Below, in pieces: positions 27,624 to 34,931 of a stretch of DNA of 64,000 bases (position 1 is its first letter; each line of letters starts with the position of its first letter). A program made the position numbers and the translations under genes. Where the stretch lies: NCBI RefSeq assembly GCF_900292075.1, contig NZ_OLMV01000002.1, positions 496,001 to 560,000 on the forward strand, written 5' to 3'. The notes beneath the pieces are model-generated. The model saw nothing but the letters and a program-made list of their open reading frames with translations, was not told the origin of the DNA and made no database searches. The stretch is from Microbacterium timonense (lineage in GTDB: Bacteria; Actinomycetota; Actinomycetes; Actinomycetales; Microbacteriaceae).

Positions 27624-28709
27624 ATGAGCACCGCAACCCCCGCCCCGTCCTCACCGCCGGCCCTGTCCCTCTCGGTACTCGACCTGGTGCCGGTCCGCAC
27701 CGGGCAGACGAGCGCCCAGGCGGTCGCGGCATCCTTGTCCGTCGTGGATGCGGCGGATCGACTCGGCTTCCGCCGGTACTGGTTCGCCGAGCACCACAAC
27801 ATGCCGGCGGTGGCGTCGACCACGCCGCCCGTGCTCGCCGCGGCGGCCGCTGCGCGGACGTCCCGCATTCGACTCGGCTCCGGCGGCGTGATGCTGCCGA
27901 ATCACTCGCCGCTCGTTGTCGCCGAGCAGTTCGCCGCCCTCGAAGCACTGGCGCCCGGTCGCATCGACCTCGGAATCGGCCGGGCCCCCGGCTCGGACCC
28001 GGTCATCACCCAGCTGCTGCGTCAGAGTGGCACCACCAGCGACGTCGAGCGATTCCCTGATCACGTCCGCGACATCATGCGCCTGGTTGCGCCGGACGGT
28101 GCCGCGTTGCGCTTCACGTCGGGCGGCACCTATGACGTGCACGCGACCCCCGCCGCGACCTCCACCCCCGAGGTGTGGCTTCTAGGTTCGAGCGACTACT
28201 CCGCCCAGCTGGCGGCCGCCCTCGGCCTGCCCTATGTCTTCGCCAACCACTTCTCCGGCGAGGGACTCGAACGAGCGCTCGAGCTGTACCGCACCACCTT
28301 CCAGCCGTCCGAGACGCTCGACGCGCCCCGGACGTTCCTCACCGCCAACGTTCTGGTCGCCCCGACGCAGGAAGAGGCCGACGCCCGCGCACTCCCCAAC
28401 CTGCGCATGACCGCCCGGCTGCGGACCAACCGTCCTCTCATCCCGCTCGAGACCGTCGAGACGTCGATCGCCGGCGCGGCGGAGTTCGCGGGCCTCGGCG
28501 AGAGCTTCATGGCGTCGGCGCGGGCGAAGTGGTTCGTCGGCACACCGGCGGCCGTGGCATCCGATCTTCGCGCGTTCGCGGAGCGGCACGGCGTCGACGA
28601 GGTCATGATCTCGCCGATCGCGGGCTCCTACGAGGACGAGCCGATGGATGCCGCGCCCGGCCGTCTGCAGACGCTGGAGCTTCTGGCCGCCGAACTGTCC
28701 GGCAGCTGA
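27624..28709 (+). CDS. LLM-class flavin-dependent oxidoreductase
   Basis: A 361-residue luciferase-like TIM-barrel monooxygenase. The family start LSVLDLVPVRTGQTSAQAV, then RYWFAEHHNMPAVASTTPPV and IRLGSGGVMLPNHSPLVVAE, followed by GRIDLGIGRAPGSDP, are typical of the FMN-dependent alkanal-monooxygenase-like group. FMN or F420 could be the cofactor. ATG 27624 is preferred over a TTG at 27612. Substrate unknown. Confidence 0.87.
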   Translation: MSTATPAPSSPPALSLSVLDLVPVRTGQTSAQAVAASLSVVDAADRLGFRRYWFAEHHNMPAVASTTPPVLAAAAAARTSRIRLGSGGVMLPNHSPLVVAEQFAALEALAPGRIDLGIGRAPGSDPVITQLLRQSGTTSDVERFPDHVRDIMRLVAPDGAALRFTSGGTYDVHATPAATSTPEVWLLGSSDYSAQLAAALGLPYVFANHFSGEGLERALELYRTTFQPSETLDAPRTFLTANVLVAPTQEEADARALPNLRMTARLRTNRPLIPLETVETSIAGAAEFAGLGESFMASARAKWFVGTPAAVASDLRAFAERHGVDEVMISPIAGSYEDEPMDAAPGRLQTLELLAAELSGS

Positions 28710-28739
28710 CGCGTTCGCTCCGCCACGCTCGGCAGCTCG

Positions 28740-29186
28740 TCACCAGGCGATGAGCTTGCGGGGCGTGACCTCGATGAGCACGGAATACCGGTCGGCCATC
28801 GTGGCCGTCGTGAGTCCCAGCCGCTGGAGCCACGCGTCGTACTTCGCCGTATAGGCGTCGCCGATCCGGCCCACCCACGCGCTCGACGGCTCCGGCGAGA
28901 TCGCGGCCACACCGCGCAGCACCGTGAGCTGCTCGCCATCGTGCCCGGCCTCCAGGTGGAGCAGGACGCGGTCGTCGGCGCGGAGATTGCGCACCTTCGC
29001 CGTCTCGGGCTCGCTCATGATGAGCGCCCGGCCGTCGTTCCAGAGGAACCAGATGGGAACGGCGTGCGGATAGCCATCGCGGCCGTTGGTGCCGAGCCAC
29101 GCCACCTGCTCCGACTCCAGCCGGCGCAGCGCGCGGGCATGGACGGCGTTCGCGGGATCGAAGGCGAAGGCCGCGGCATCCGTCAT
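28740..29186 (-). CDS. PPOX-class F420-dependent enzyme
   Basis: A 148-residue split-beta-barrel protein of the pyridoxamine-phosphate-oxidase-like superfamily. The segments QVAWLGTNGRDGYPHAVPIW, FLWNDGRALIMSEPETAKVRNL and VLLHLEAGHDGEQLTVLRG match the small F420-dependent oxidoreductases of actinobacteria. Its ATG overlaps the pheA stop (ATGA), so it is translationally coupled to prephenate dehydratase. The substrate is unknown, and the coupling to pheA has no evident metabolic reason. Confidence 0.83.
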   Translation of the reverse strand: MTDAAAFAFDPANAVHARALRRLESEQVAWLGTNGRDGYPHAVPIWFLWNDGRALIMSEPETAKVRNLRADDRVLLHLEAGHDGEQLTVLRGVAAISPEPSSAWVGRIGDAYTAKYDAWLQRLGLTTATMADRYSVLIEVTPRKLIAW

Positions 29187-30163
29187 TCCTGCGTCTCCGG
29201 CTCGCCCGACAGCAGCCCGCGCAGCCAGTCGCGCGCCTCGACGAACACGTCGTCGGCGTAGCGCTCCGGATAGTGCACGACGGCGCGATCGGCGCGCGGG
29301 TACGACCCGAGGAAGGTGACGCGCGGGCTGAACCGGCGAAGGCCCAGGAGCGCGTCGGCCATGCGCTCGTCCTGCAGGTGCCCGTCCGCGTCGACGACGA
29401 ACCGGTACCGGCCCAGCTCGTCGCCGATGGGCCGCGACGCGAGCAGCGAGAGGTTGATGCCGCGGGTGGCGAACTGCTCGAGCATCTCGAGCAGGGCGCC
29501 GGGGTGGTCATCGGGCAGCTCGACGATGAGCGACGTCTTGTCGGCGCCGGTCGGCGGCGGCGGCGGGACGGTCCGGCTCACGAGCACGAACCGGGTCACC
29601 GCGTTGGCGTTGTCGCCGATGTTCGAGGCGAGCAGCTCGAGCTCGTGATGCTCGAGGATGCCGGGCGGCGCGATCGCGGCATCCGCGTCGCTCGTCCCGT
29701 CCAGCAGGCTCATCGCACTCGCGACGTTGCTCGGGGCCGGCACATGGGCGTGCGCGGGCAGCTCGCTGGTCAGCCACTGCAGGCACTGCGCGTAGGCGAC
29801 GGGATGCGCGGCGATCAGCGACACGTCTTCCAGGCGAGCGCCGGGCCGGCCGACGAGCACGAACTCCACGGGGACGAGGTACTCCCCGACGATCCGGAGG
29901 CCCGGCACAGTGGCCAGTGCGTCCTGCGCGGTCGACACACCTCCGTCGACGGAGTTCTCGATCGCGATCATGGCCGCATCGGACCGGCCCTCGACGACGT
30001 CGGCGAGCGCCTCCCCGACGTTACGCACGGGACGCCACTCGTGTCCTCGCGCCTCCGGGACCTGGGCGAGCGCGGCCTCGGTGAACGTGCCGGCGGGCCC
30101 CAGGTAGCTGTATGTGCGGCGGACAGGTGCGGGAGCCTCGACGGCGTCGACCTCGGAAGTCAC
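29183..30163 (-). CDS. pheA: prephenate dehydratase
   Basis: A 326-residue enzyme converting prephenate to phenylpyruvate in phenylalanine synthesis. The catalytic domain begins YSYLGPAGTFTEAALAQV and includes AMIAIENSVDGGVSTAQDAL and the NVASAMSLL region. The substrate motif TRFVLVSR precedes a C-terminal ACT domain starting at KTSLIVELPDDHPGALLEML, with the Phe-sensing ESRP-type motif here as LLASRPIG. GTG 30163 is the start. No chorismate mutase domain is fused. Confidence 0.94.
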   Translation of the reverse strand: MTSEVDAVEAPAPVRRTYSYLGPAGTFTEAALAQVPEARGHEWRPVRNVGEALADVVEGRSDAAMIAIENSVDGGVSTAQDALATVPGLRIVGEYLVPVEFVLVGRPGARLEDVSLIAAHPVAYAQCLQWLTSELPAHAHVPAPSNVASAMSLLDGTSDADAAIAPPGILEHHELELLASNIGDNANAVTRFVLVSRTVPPPPPTGADKTSLIVELPDDHPGALLEMLEQFATRGINLSLLASRPIGDELGRYRFVVDADGHLQDERMADALLGLRRFSPRVTFLGSYPRADRAVVHYPERYADDVFVEARDWLRGLLSGEPETQE

Positions 30164-30284
30164 GCGTGCCAGCCTATTGCGCATCTGCCGGCCCCGGGCT
30201 TGCGATCCCCTCCCCCGGCCTCCCCAGCGGCGGTTTGTGCCCGCCCGTGTCCTCGCCCGGGGCGGTTTGTGCCCGCCCAGGACG

Positions 30285-30344
30285 ATTTGTGCGGAGAACA
30301 CGCCGTCACGGGTATCGGCATAACGGCGTGTTCTCCGCACAAAC
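30285..30344. repeat. 60-bp palindromic element, copy A4
   Basis: Arms TTTGTGCGGAGAACACG... and ...CGTGTTCTCCGCACAAA pair perfectly over 21 bp. This copy lies between divergently transcribed pheA and pgm, where no terminator is needed. Just upstream, the related word GGTTTGTGCCCGCCC occurs twice (30234 and 30265). Confidence 0.92.
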
Positions 30345-30348
30345 CGAT

Positions 30349-30434
30349 CTCGGGACGACCTCGGGACGACCTCGGGACGATCTCGGGACGACCTCGGGCC
30401 GACCTCGGACGACCTCGGGACGACCTCGGGACGA
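30349..30434. repeat. 11-bp tandem repeat upstream of pgm
   Basis: CTCGGGACGAC is repeated about eight times with slight variation (one copy 10 bp). It starts 5 bp after palindrome A4 and ends 63 bp before the pgm start. The rest of the 334-bp pheA-pgm intergene shows no gene. Confidence 0.9.
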
Positions 30435-30497
30435 AGGCGGGGCGGGAGCGGGCCGGGGCGGCGTGACCTGGGCGGCCATCCGGGGCAGACTGGACGC

Positions 30498-32141
30498 ATG
30501 ACTCGCGCAGGACAGCCGGCCGAAGCATCCGACCTCATCGACATCGACGAGCTGATCGCGGCGTACTACGACGTCGTACCGGATCCGGGGGTCCCCGAGC
30601 AGCGGGTCGCGTTCGGCACCAGCGGCCACCGCGGCTCGTCGCTGACGGCGAGCTTCAACGAGACCCACATCCTCGCCACGACGCAGGCGATCGTCGACTA
30701 CCGACGGGCGCAGGGCATCGAGGGGCCGCTGTTCCTGGGCCGGGACACGCACGGGCTCTCGCTGCCGGCCGAGCGCAGCGCCATCGAGGTGCTCGTCGCC
30801 AACGGCGTGGACGTGCGCGTCGACGCCCGCGACTCCTGGGTGCCCACGCCGGCGCTCAGCCACGCGATCCTCACCTACAACCGGGGGCGGGATGCCGCCG
30901 ACCCGGGCCGCGCCGACGGCATCGTCGTGACGCCCAGCCACAACCCGCCGCGCGACGGCGGCTTCAAATACAACCCGCCCAACGGCGGCCCGGCCGACAC
31001 CGACGCCACCGGCTGGATCGCGAACCGCGCCAACGAGCTGATCGCAGCGGGACTGGAGGGCGTGTCGCGCACTCCGTTCAAGGACCTCGACGGCGACAAG
31101 CTCGGCGAGTACGACTTCCGGGACGCCTACGTGCGCGATCTCGCGAACATCATCGATGTCGAGGCCATCCGTCGGGCGGGCGTGCGGATCGGAGCAGATC
31201 CGCTCGGCGGGGCGTCGGTGGAGTACTGGGCGCTCATCGCCGAGGTGCACGGCCTGGACCTCACGGTCGTGAACCCCGACGTCGACCCGACGTGGAGGTT
31301 CATGACCCTGGACTGGGACGAGAAGATCCGCATGGACCCGTCGTCGCCGTCGGCCATGGCGGGGCTCATCGGCCGCCGCCACGAGTACGACATCCTCACC
31401 GGCAACGACGCGGACGCCGACCGCCACGGCATCGTCACGCCGGACGCCGGGCTCATGAACCCCAACCACTACCTCGCCGTCGCGATCGACTACCTGTATT
31501 CGCATCGCCCCGACTGGCCCTCGGACGCGGCCGTCGGCAAGACGCTCGTGAGCTCGATGATCATCGACCGCGTCGCCCAGTCGCTGGATCGCCGGCTGCT
31601 GGAGGTGCCGGTCGGGTTCAAGTGGTTCGTGCCAGGCCTGCTGGACGGGTCCGTGGCCTTCGGCGGTGAGGAGTCGGCGGGTGCGTCGTTCCTGCGGTTC
31701 GACGGGAGCGTGTGGACCACCGACAAGGACGGCATCCTGCTCTGCCTGCTCGCCGCCGAGATCCTCGCGGTCACCGGCAAGACGCCGTCGCAGCGCTACG
31801 CTGAGCTCGAAGCCGAGTTCGGGTCCTCGGCCTACCAGCGGGTGGATGCCCCGGCATCCCCCGCCCAGAAGGCGGCGCTCGGAAAGCTGACGCCCGAGTC
31901 GGTCACCGCGACGGAGCTCGCGGGCGAGCCGATCACGGCGAAGCTGTCGCACGCGCCGGGCAACGGGGCGGCGATCGGAGGACTGAAGGTCCAGACCGAA
32001 CACGCGTGGTTCGCCGCGCGCCCGTCGGGCACCGAGGACGTGTACAAGCTCTACGCCGAGTCGCTGCGCGGCCCCGAGCACCTGGCACAGGTGCAGGCCG
32101 AAGCGCGCGAGGTGGTCGCGCAGGCCATCGCCGACGCCTGA
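30498..32141 (+). CDS. pgm: phosphoglucomutase, alpha-D-glucose phosphate-specific
   Basis: A 547-residue mutase interconverting glucose-1-phosphate and glucose-6-phosphate. Domain 1 starts [15 protein letters not shown]; the phosphoserine loop is [15 protein letters not shown] (Ser147). The Mg site is [14 protein letters not shown], the sugar-binding loop is [14 protein letters not shown], and the phosphate loop is [15 protein letters not shown]. Length and motifs match the E. coli Pgm subgroup. With GalT and GalK elsewhere in the window it completes the Leloir route. Confidence 0.95.
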   Translation: MTRAGQPAEASDLIDIDELIAAYYDVVPDPGVPEQRVAFGTSGHRGSSLTASFNETHILATTQAIVDYRRAQGIEGPLFLGRDTHGLSLPAERSAIEVLVANGVDVRVDARDSWVPTPALSHAILTYNRGRDAADPGRADGIVVTPSHNPPRDGGFKYNPPNGGPADTDATGWIANRANELIAAGLEGVSRTPFKDLDGDKLGEYDFRDAYVRDLANIIDVEAIRRAGVRIGADPLGGASVEYWALIAEVHGLDLTVVNPDVDPTWRFMTLDWDEKIRMDPSSPSAMAGLIGRRHEYDILTGNDADADRHGIVTPDAGLMNPNHYLAVAIDYLYSHRPDWPSDAAVGKTLVSSMIIDRVAQSLDRRLLEVPVGFKWFVPGLLDGSVAFGGEESAGASFLRFDGSVWTTDKDGILLCLLAAEILAVTGKTPSQRYAELEAEFGSSAYQRVDAPASPAQKAALGKLTPESVTATELAGEPITAKLSHAPGNGAAIGGLKVQTEHAWFAARPSGTEDVYKLYAESLRGPEHLAQVQAEAREVVAQAIADA

Positions 32142-32202
32142 CCCCCGACGCCTGACCCCCGACGCCTGACCCCCGACGCCTGACCCGCGACGCCTGACCC
32201 GC
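32133..32202. repeat. 14-bp tandem repeat spanning the pgm stop
   Basis: GACGCCTGACCCCC (last two copies GACGCCTGACCCGC) is repeated five times. The first copy contains the last two codons and the stop of pgm (GAC GCC TGA), so the repeat appears to have expanded from the gene end. Confidence 0.92.
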
Positions 32203-32250
32203 GGACACCGCTCGGATCACCTGAACCGCGCAACCGGTGGTCTGACGACA

Positions 32251-32282
32251 GCGAACCCGCACGCCGCAGCGTGCGGGTTCGC
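32251..32282. terminator. bidirectional hairpin between pgm and the membrane-protein gene
   Basis: A perfect 13-bp stem GCGAACCCGCACG / CGTGCGGGTTCGC with a 6-nt loop lies between the ends of two convergent genes. It lacks a long T-run, as is usual in high-GC actinobacteria. Confidence 0.75.
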
Positions 32283-32313
32283 GTCTGTCCGGCCGATGAC
32301 CGGAACGCCGGAA

Positions 32314-32592
32314 TCAGCGGGCGACGCCGCGACGGCGGGTGAAGAGCACGTAGAGCCCGAGCACGATGATCGAGCCGAGGATCGACCCGATGATGCCCGA
32401 GGGCTGCAGGAAGCCGCCGTTGGGGTCGGCGCCGAAGAGCAGGTAGCCGAGGAATCCACCGACGAACGAGCCGACGATTCCGAGGACGATCGTCATCAGG
32501 ATCCCCATGCTCTGCTTGCCCGGAATGAGGGCGCGAGCGATGAGTCCGGCGATGAGGCCGATGATGATCAGGCCGAGAATTGTCCAGAGCAT
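32314..32592 (-). CDS. GlsB/YeaQ/YmgE family membrane protein
   Basis: A 92-residue protein with three hydrophobic segments (ILGLIIIGLIAGLIARALIP, MGILMTIVLGIVGSFVGGFL, IIGSILGSIIVLGLYVLF). This is the transglycosylase-associated/GlsB family of small stress-linked membrane proteins. The glycine-rich helices and short basic C-terminus (RRRGVAR) are typical. GGGAGG lies upstream of the ATG. Function is poorly known. Confidence 0.88.
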   Translation of the reverse strand: MLWTILGLIIIGLIAGLIARALIPGKQSMGILMTIVLGIVGSFVGGFLGYLLFGADPNGGFLQPSGIIGSILGSIIVLGLYVLFTRRRGVAR

Positions 32593-32801
32593 GTTTTCCT
32601 CCCTTGCCTCCGGGGCGCCGCCGGGTGTGCGGGCCCTCTGAGATGCCGACGACGTTAGCGTGCAGCAGATTCCCGGCAGATCCCCCTACCCATCCGGCGC
32701 GCGGCGCGGTACATTTCCTCCCCGCGCCCGTCGGAGCCCTTGTCCCGAGGAGCCGACGACATCACCGCGCGCTGCTCTGATGCGCCGCCACCCGGGTGCG
32801 C

Positions 32802-32817
32802 GGCAAGCGTTTTCCGG
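32802..32817 (+). promoter_or_regulatory. LacI/cre-like operator before the DUF6807 gene
   Basis: GGCAAGCGTTTTCCGG ends 23 bp before ATG 32841. It matches the operator family before the ABC importer (38473) and other sugar genes. The 248-bp intergene otherwise shows nothing I can name. Confidence 0.6.
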
Positions 32818-32840
32818 AGAGTTGCGTCACAATTGGCGGC

Positions 32841-33755
32841 ATGGCCGAACTCGCGCTCCGCAAGGACGACTCCGAGCTCACGATCTCGACCGGCGGTGTG
32901 GACATCGCTCGGTATGCGTTCGCGCCGGGGGGCGCCGCGTCCGAGGGACCCAAGCCGTTCTGGCACCCGTTGCGGACACTCGACGGCGCGCCGCTGACGG
33001 CGTTCCGCCCGTGGGATCATCGCTGGCACAAGGGGCTGCAGATGACGTGGACGCACGTCTCCGGCCAGAACTTCTGGGGCGGTCCCACCTTCCGGTCCGG
33101 CACTGGCTACCGCCAGCTCGACAACGTCGGTCGCATCCGGCACGAGGGCTTCGCAGCACCCCCGGCCGTCACCGCCGCGGACGTCTCGTTCACCGAGGGA
33201 CTCACCTGGATCACGCGCGCCGGCGCCGCCTGGCTCGCCGAGACGCGCACTCACCGGCTCCACGGGGTCGACACGGAGCGCGGGCTCTGGATCCTCGACT
33301 TCTCGACCAGGCTCCGCAACATCGCCGGACACGATCTGGAGCTCGGCAGTCCCACGACGCAGGGCCGGCCGAACGCGGGCTACACCGGCCTGGTGCTCCG
33401 GATGCCGCGCGCCTGGACGGGCGGCCGGGTGCTGGCCGGCGGCGTCGACGACGAGGCAGGCGCGGATGCCGTCATGGGTCGGGAGGCGCCGTGGGTCGCG
33501 TTCTGGGGCGAGCATGACGAGTACGACGGCGGGGGCACCGTGCTCGCGTTCGCCGGCCGGTCATCCGGCATCCCCCCGATCCGGTGGTTCGTCCGCAGCG
33601 AGCCGTTCCCGATCCTGGCGCCCTCGCCGTCCTTCGACGAGCACATCCTGCTGGCGCCCGGTGACGAGCTCACGCTCATGCACCGGCACGTGTTCGGCGA
33701 CCGCGTGTGGTCCGTCGCCGAGACACGGGAGCTCGCGGCGGAGTGGGCGCCGTGA
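32841..33755 (+). CDS. DUF6807 (PmoA-like) family protein
   Basis: A 304-residue protein of the family once labelled methane oxygenase PmoA, now DUF6807. Characteristic blocks are KPFWHPLRTLDGAPLTAFRP, WDHRWHKGLQMTWTHVSGQN FWGG and SPTTQGRPNAGYTGLVLRMP. Many His and Trp residues suggest a carbohydrate- or metal-binding beta-sandwich. There is no signal peptide. Family members usually lie beside Gfo/Idh/MocA dehydrogenases and LacI genes, as here, and are thought to act in sugar catabolism; the reaction is not known to me. Confidence 0.75.
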   Translation: MAELALRKDDSELTISTGGVDIARYAFAPGGAASEGPKPFWHPLRTLDGAPLTAFRPWDHRWHKGLQMTWTHVSGQNFWGGPTFRSGTGYRQLDNVGRIRHEGFAAPPAVTAADVSFTEGLTWITRAGAAWLAETRTHRLHGVDTERGLWILDFSTRLRNIAGHDLELGSPTTQGRPNAGYTGLVLRMPRAWTGGRVLAGGVDDEAGADAVMGREAPWVAFWGEHDEYDGGGTVLAFAGRSSGIPPIRWFVRSEPFPILAPSPSFDEHILLAPGDELTLMHRHVFGDRVWSVAETRELAAEWAP

Positions 33756-33840
33756 ACACGCCGCGCATCCCCCTCCCCGTCCGCAGCTCCGGCGCCCACC
33801 CCGGAAGACACCGCGCTCCGGCCGCAGAGACGAGCAACGC

Positions 33841-34857
33841 GTGAAGCGCGTCGGCATCCGCGACGTCGCACAGCACGCGGGCGTCTCGATCAGCACGGTC
33901 TCCAACGCCCTGAATCGGCCCGGTACGGTCAGCGAGCACCTCGTGCAGCGCGTTCGTTCGGCCGCCGAACATCTCGGATATGTGCCGCTGCAGGCCGCGC
34001 AGCAGCTGCGGGCCGGCCGCAGCGGCCTGCTCGGCATGGCCGTGATCAACATCGCGAACCCGTTCTTCGCCGACATGGTCGCCGGAGCGGAGGATGCCGC
34101 GTCCGCAGCAGGCCTGCGCGTGCTGGTGGGCAACTCGGGCGACGACATCGCCAAGGAACGGGATCACCTCGAGCTGTTCGAGCGCGTGCAGGTCGAGGGC
34201 GCGCTGGTGAGCCCGTTCGGACCGCTCGAGCCGTGGCTGCAGCGACTGCGGCGCCGCGGCATCCCGGTGGTCCTTGTCGATGCGGTGGACGACCGCGGCG
34301 AGCTCGCCTCCGTCTCGTTCGACGACGTCGCCGGCGGACGTCTGGCGACGGAGCATCTGCTCGCGTGCGGGCGCCGACGGCTCGCGTTCGTAGGCGCCCG
34401 CGAGGGGGTGCGCCAGGTGCGCGACCGGCTCGCGGGGGCACGACAGGCAGTCGCCGCCCATTCCGCGGCGACGCTCGAGCTGATCTGGACCGAGCGCACG
34501 ACCTCCGCACTGGGCAGGTCGTTCGGGGAGCTGATCGCGCGCCGCGACCCCTCGCAGCGTCCCGATGGCCTGGTGGTCTCCAACGACCACCTGGCGATCG
34601 GGCTCGTGCACGGCCTGGTCTCGCGCGGTGTGCGCGTGCCGCAGGATATCGCCGTGGTCGGCTATGACGACATCGAGTTCGCCGCCATCTCGGCAGTCCC
34701 GCTGACCTCGGTGCGCCAGCCCGCGCGCGAGATGGGCAAGACCGCCGCCGAAATGCTGCTCACGCGACGGGGAGCCGCCGACCCCGAGATCGCGAGTGTC
34801 GTCTACCGGCCGGAGCTGGTCATTCGCGAATCGACCGTGGCCGGCGCGGGCAGCTGA
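33841..34857 (+). CDS. LacI-family transcriptional regulator
   Basis: A 338-residue repressor. The HTH and hinge read GIRDVAQHAGVSISTVSNAL then NRPGTVSEHLVQRVR. The sensor domain includes LLGMAVINIANPFFADMVAG and AVVGYDDIEFAAISAVPLTS. The GTG start lies 85 bp after the DUF6807 gene. The cre-like operators at 32802, 34937 and 36746 flank it on both sides, so it may control DUF6807, the ABC exporter and the Gfo/Idh gene (inference). Confidence 0.87.
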   Translation: MKRVGIRDVAQHAGVSISTVSNALNRPGTVSEHLVQRVRSAAEHLGYVPLQAAQQLRAGRSGLLGMAVINIANPFFADMVAGAEDAASAAGLRVLVGNSGDDIAKERDHLELFERVQVEGALVSPFGPLEPWLQRLRRRGIPVVLVDAVDDRGELASVSFDDVAGGRLATEHLLACGRRRLAFVGAREGVRQVRDRLAGARQAVAAHSAATLELIWTERTTSALGRSFGELIARRDPSQRPDGLVVSNDHLAIGLVHGLVSRGVRVPQDIAVVGYDDIEFAAISAVPLTSVRQPAREMGKTAAEMLLTRRGAADPEIASVVYRPELVIRESTVAGAGS

Positions 34858-34931
34858 CGGCAGGCAGACCCGGCACCTCCGAGAAGCCGTCGTACCGCGG
34901 CTGCGGCATCCGTCTGTAGCATGTCCCGCAA

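Noticed and set aside
17408..30344. The 60-bp palindromes as simple transcription terminators
   Set aside because: No T-run follows, arms are conserved between copies far beyond what termination needs, and copy A4 sits between divergent genes. A terminator role for A1 or A2 remains possible as a side effect.
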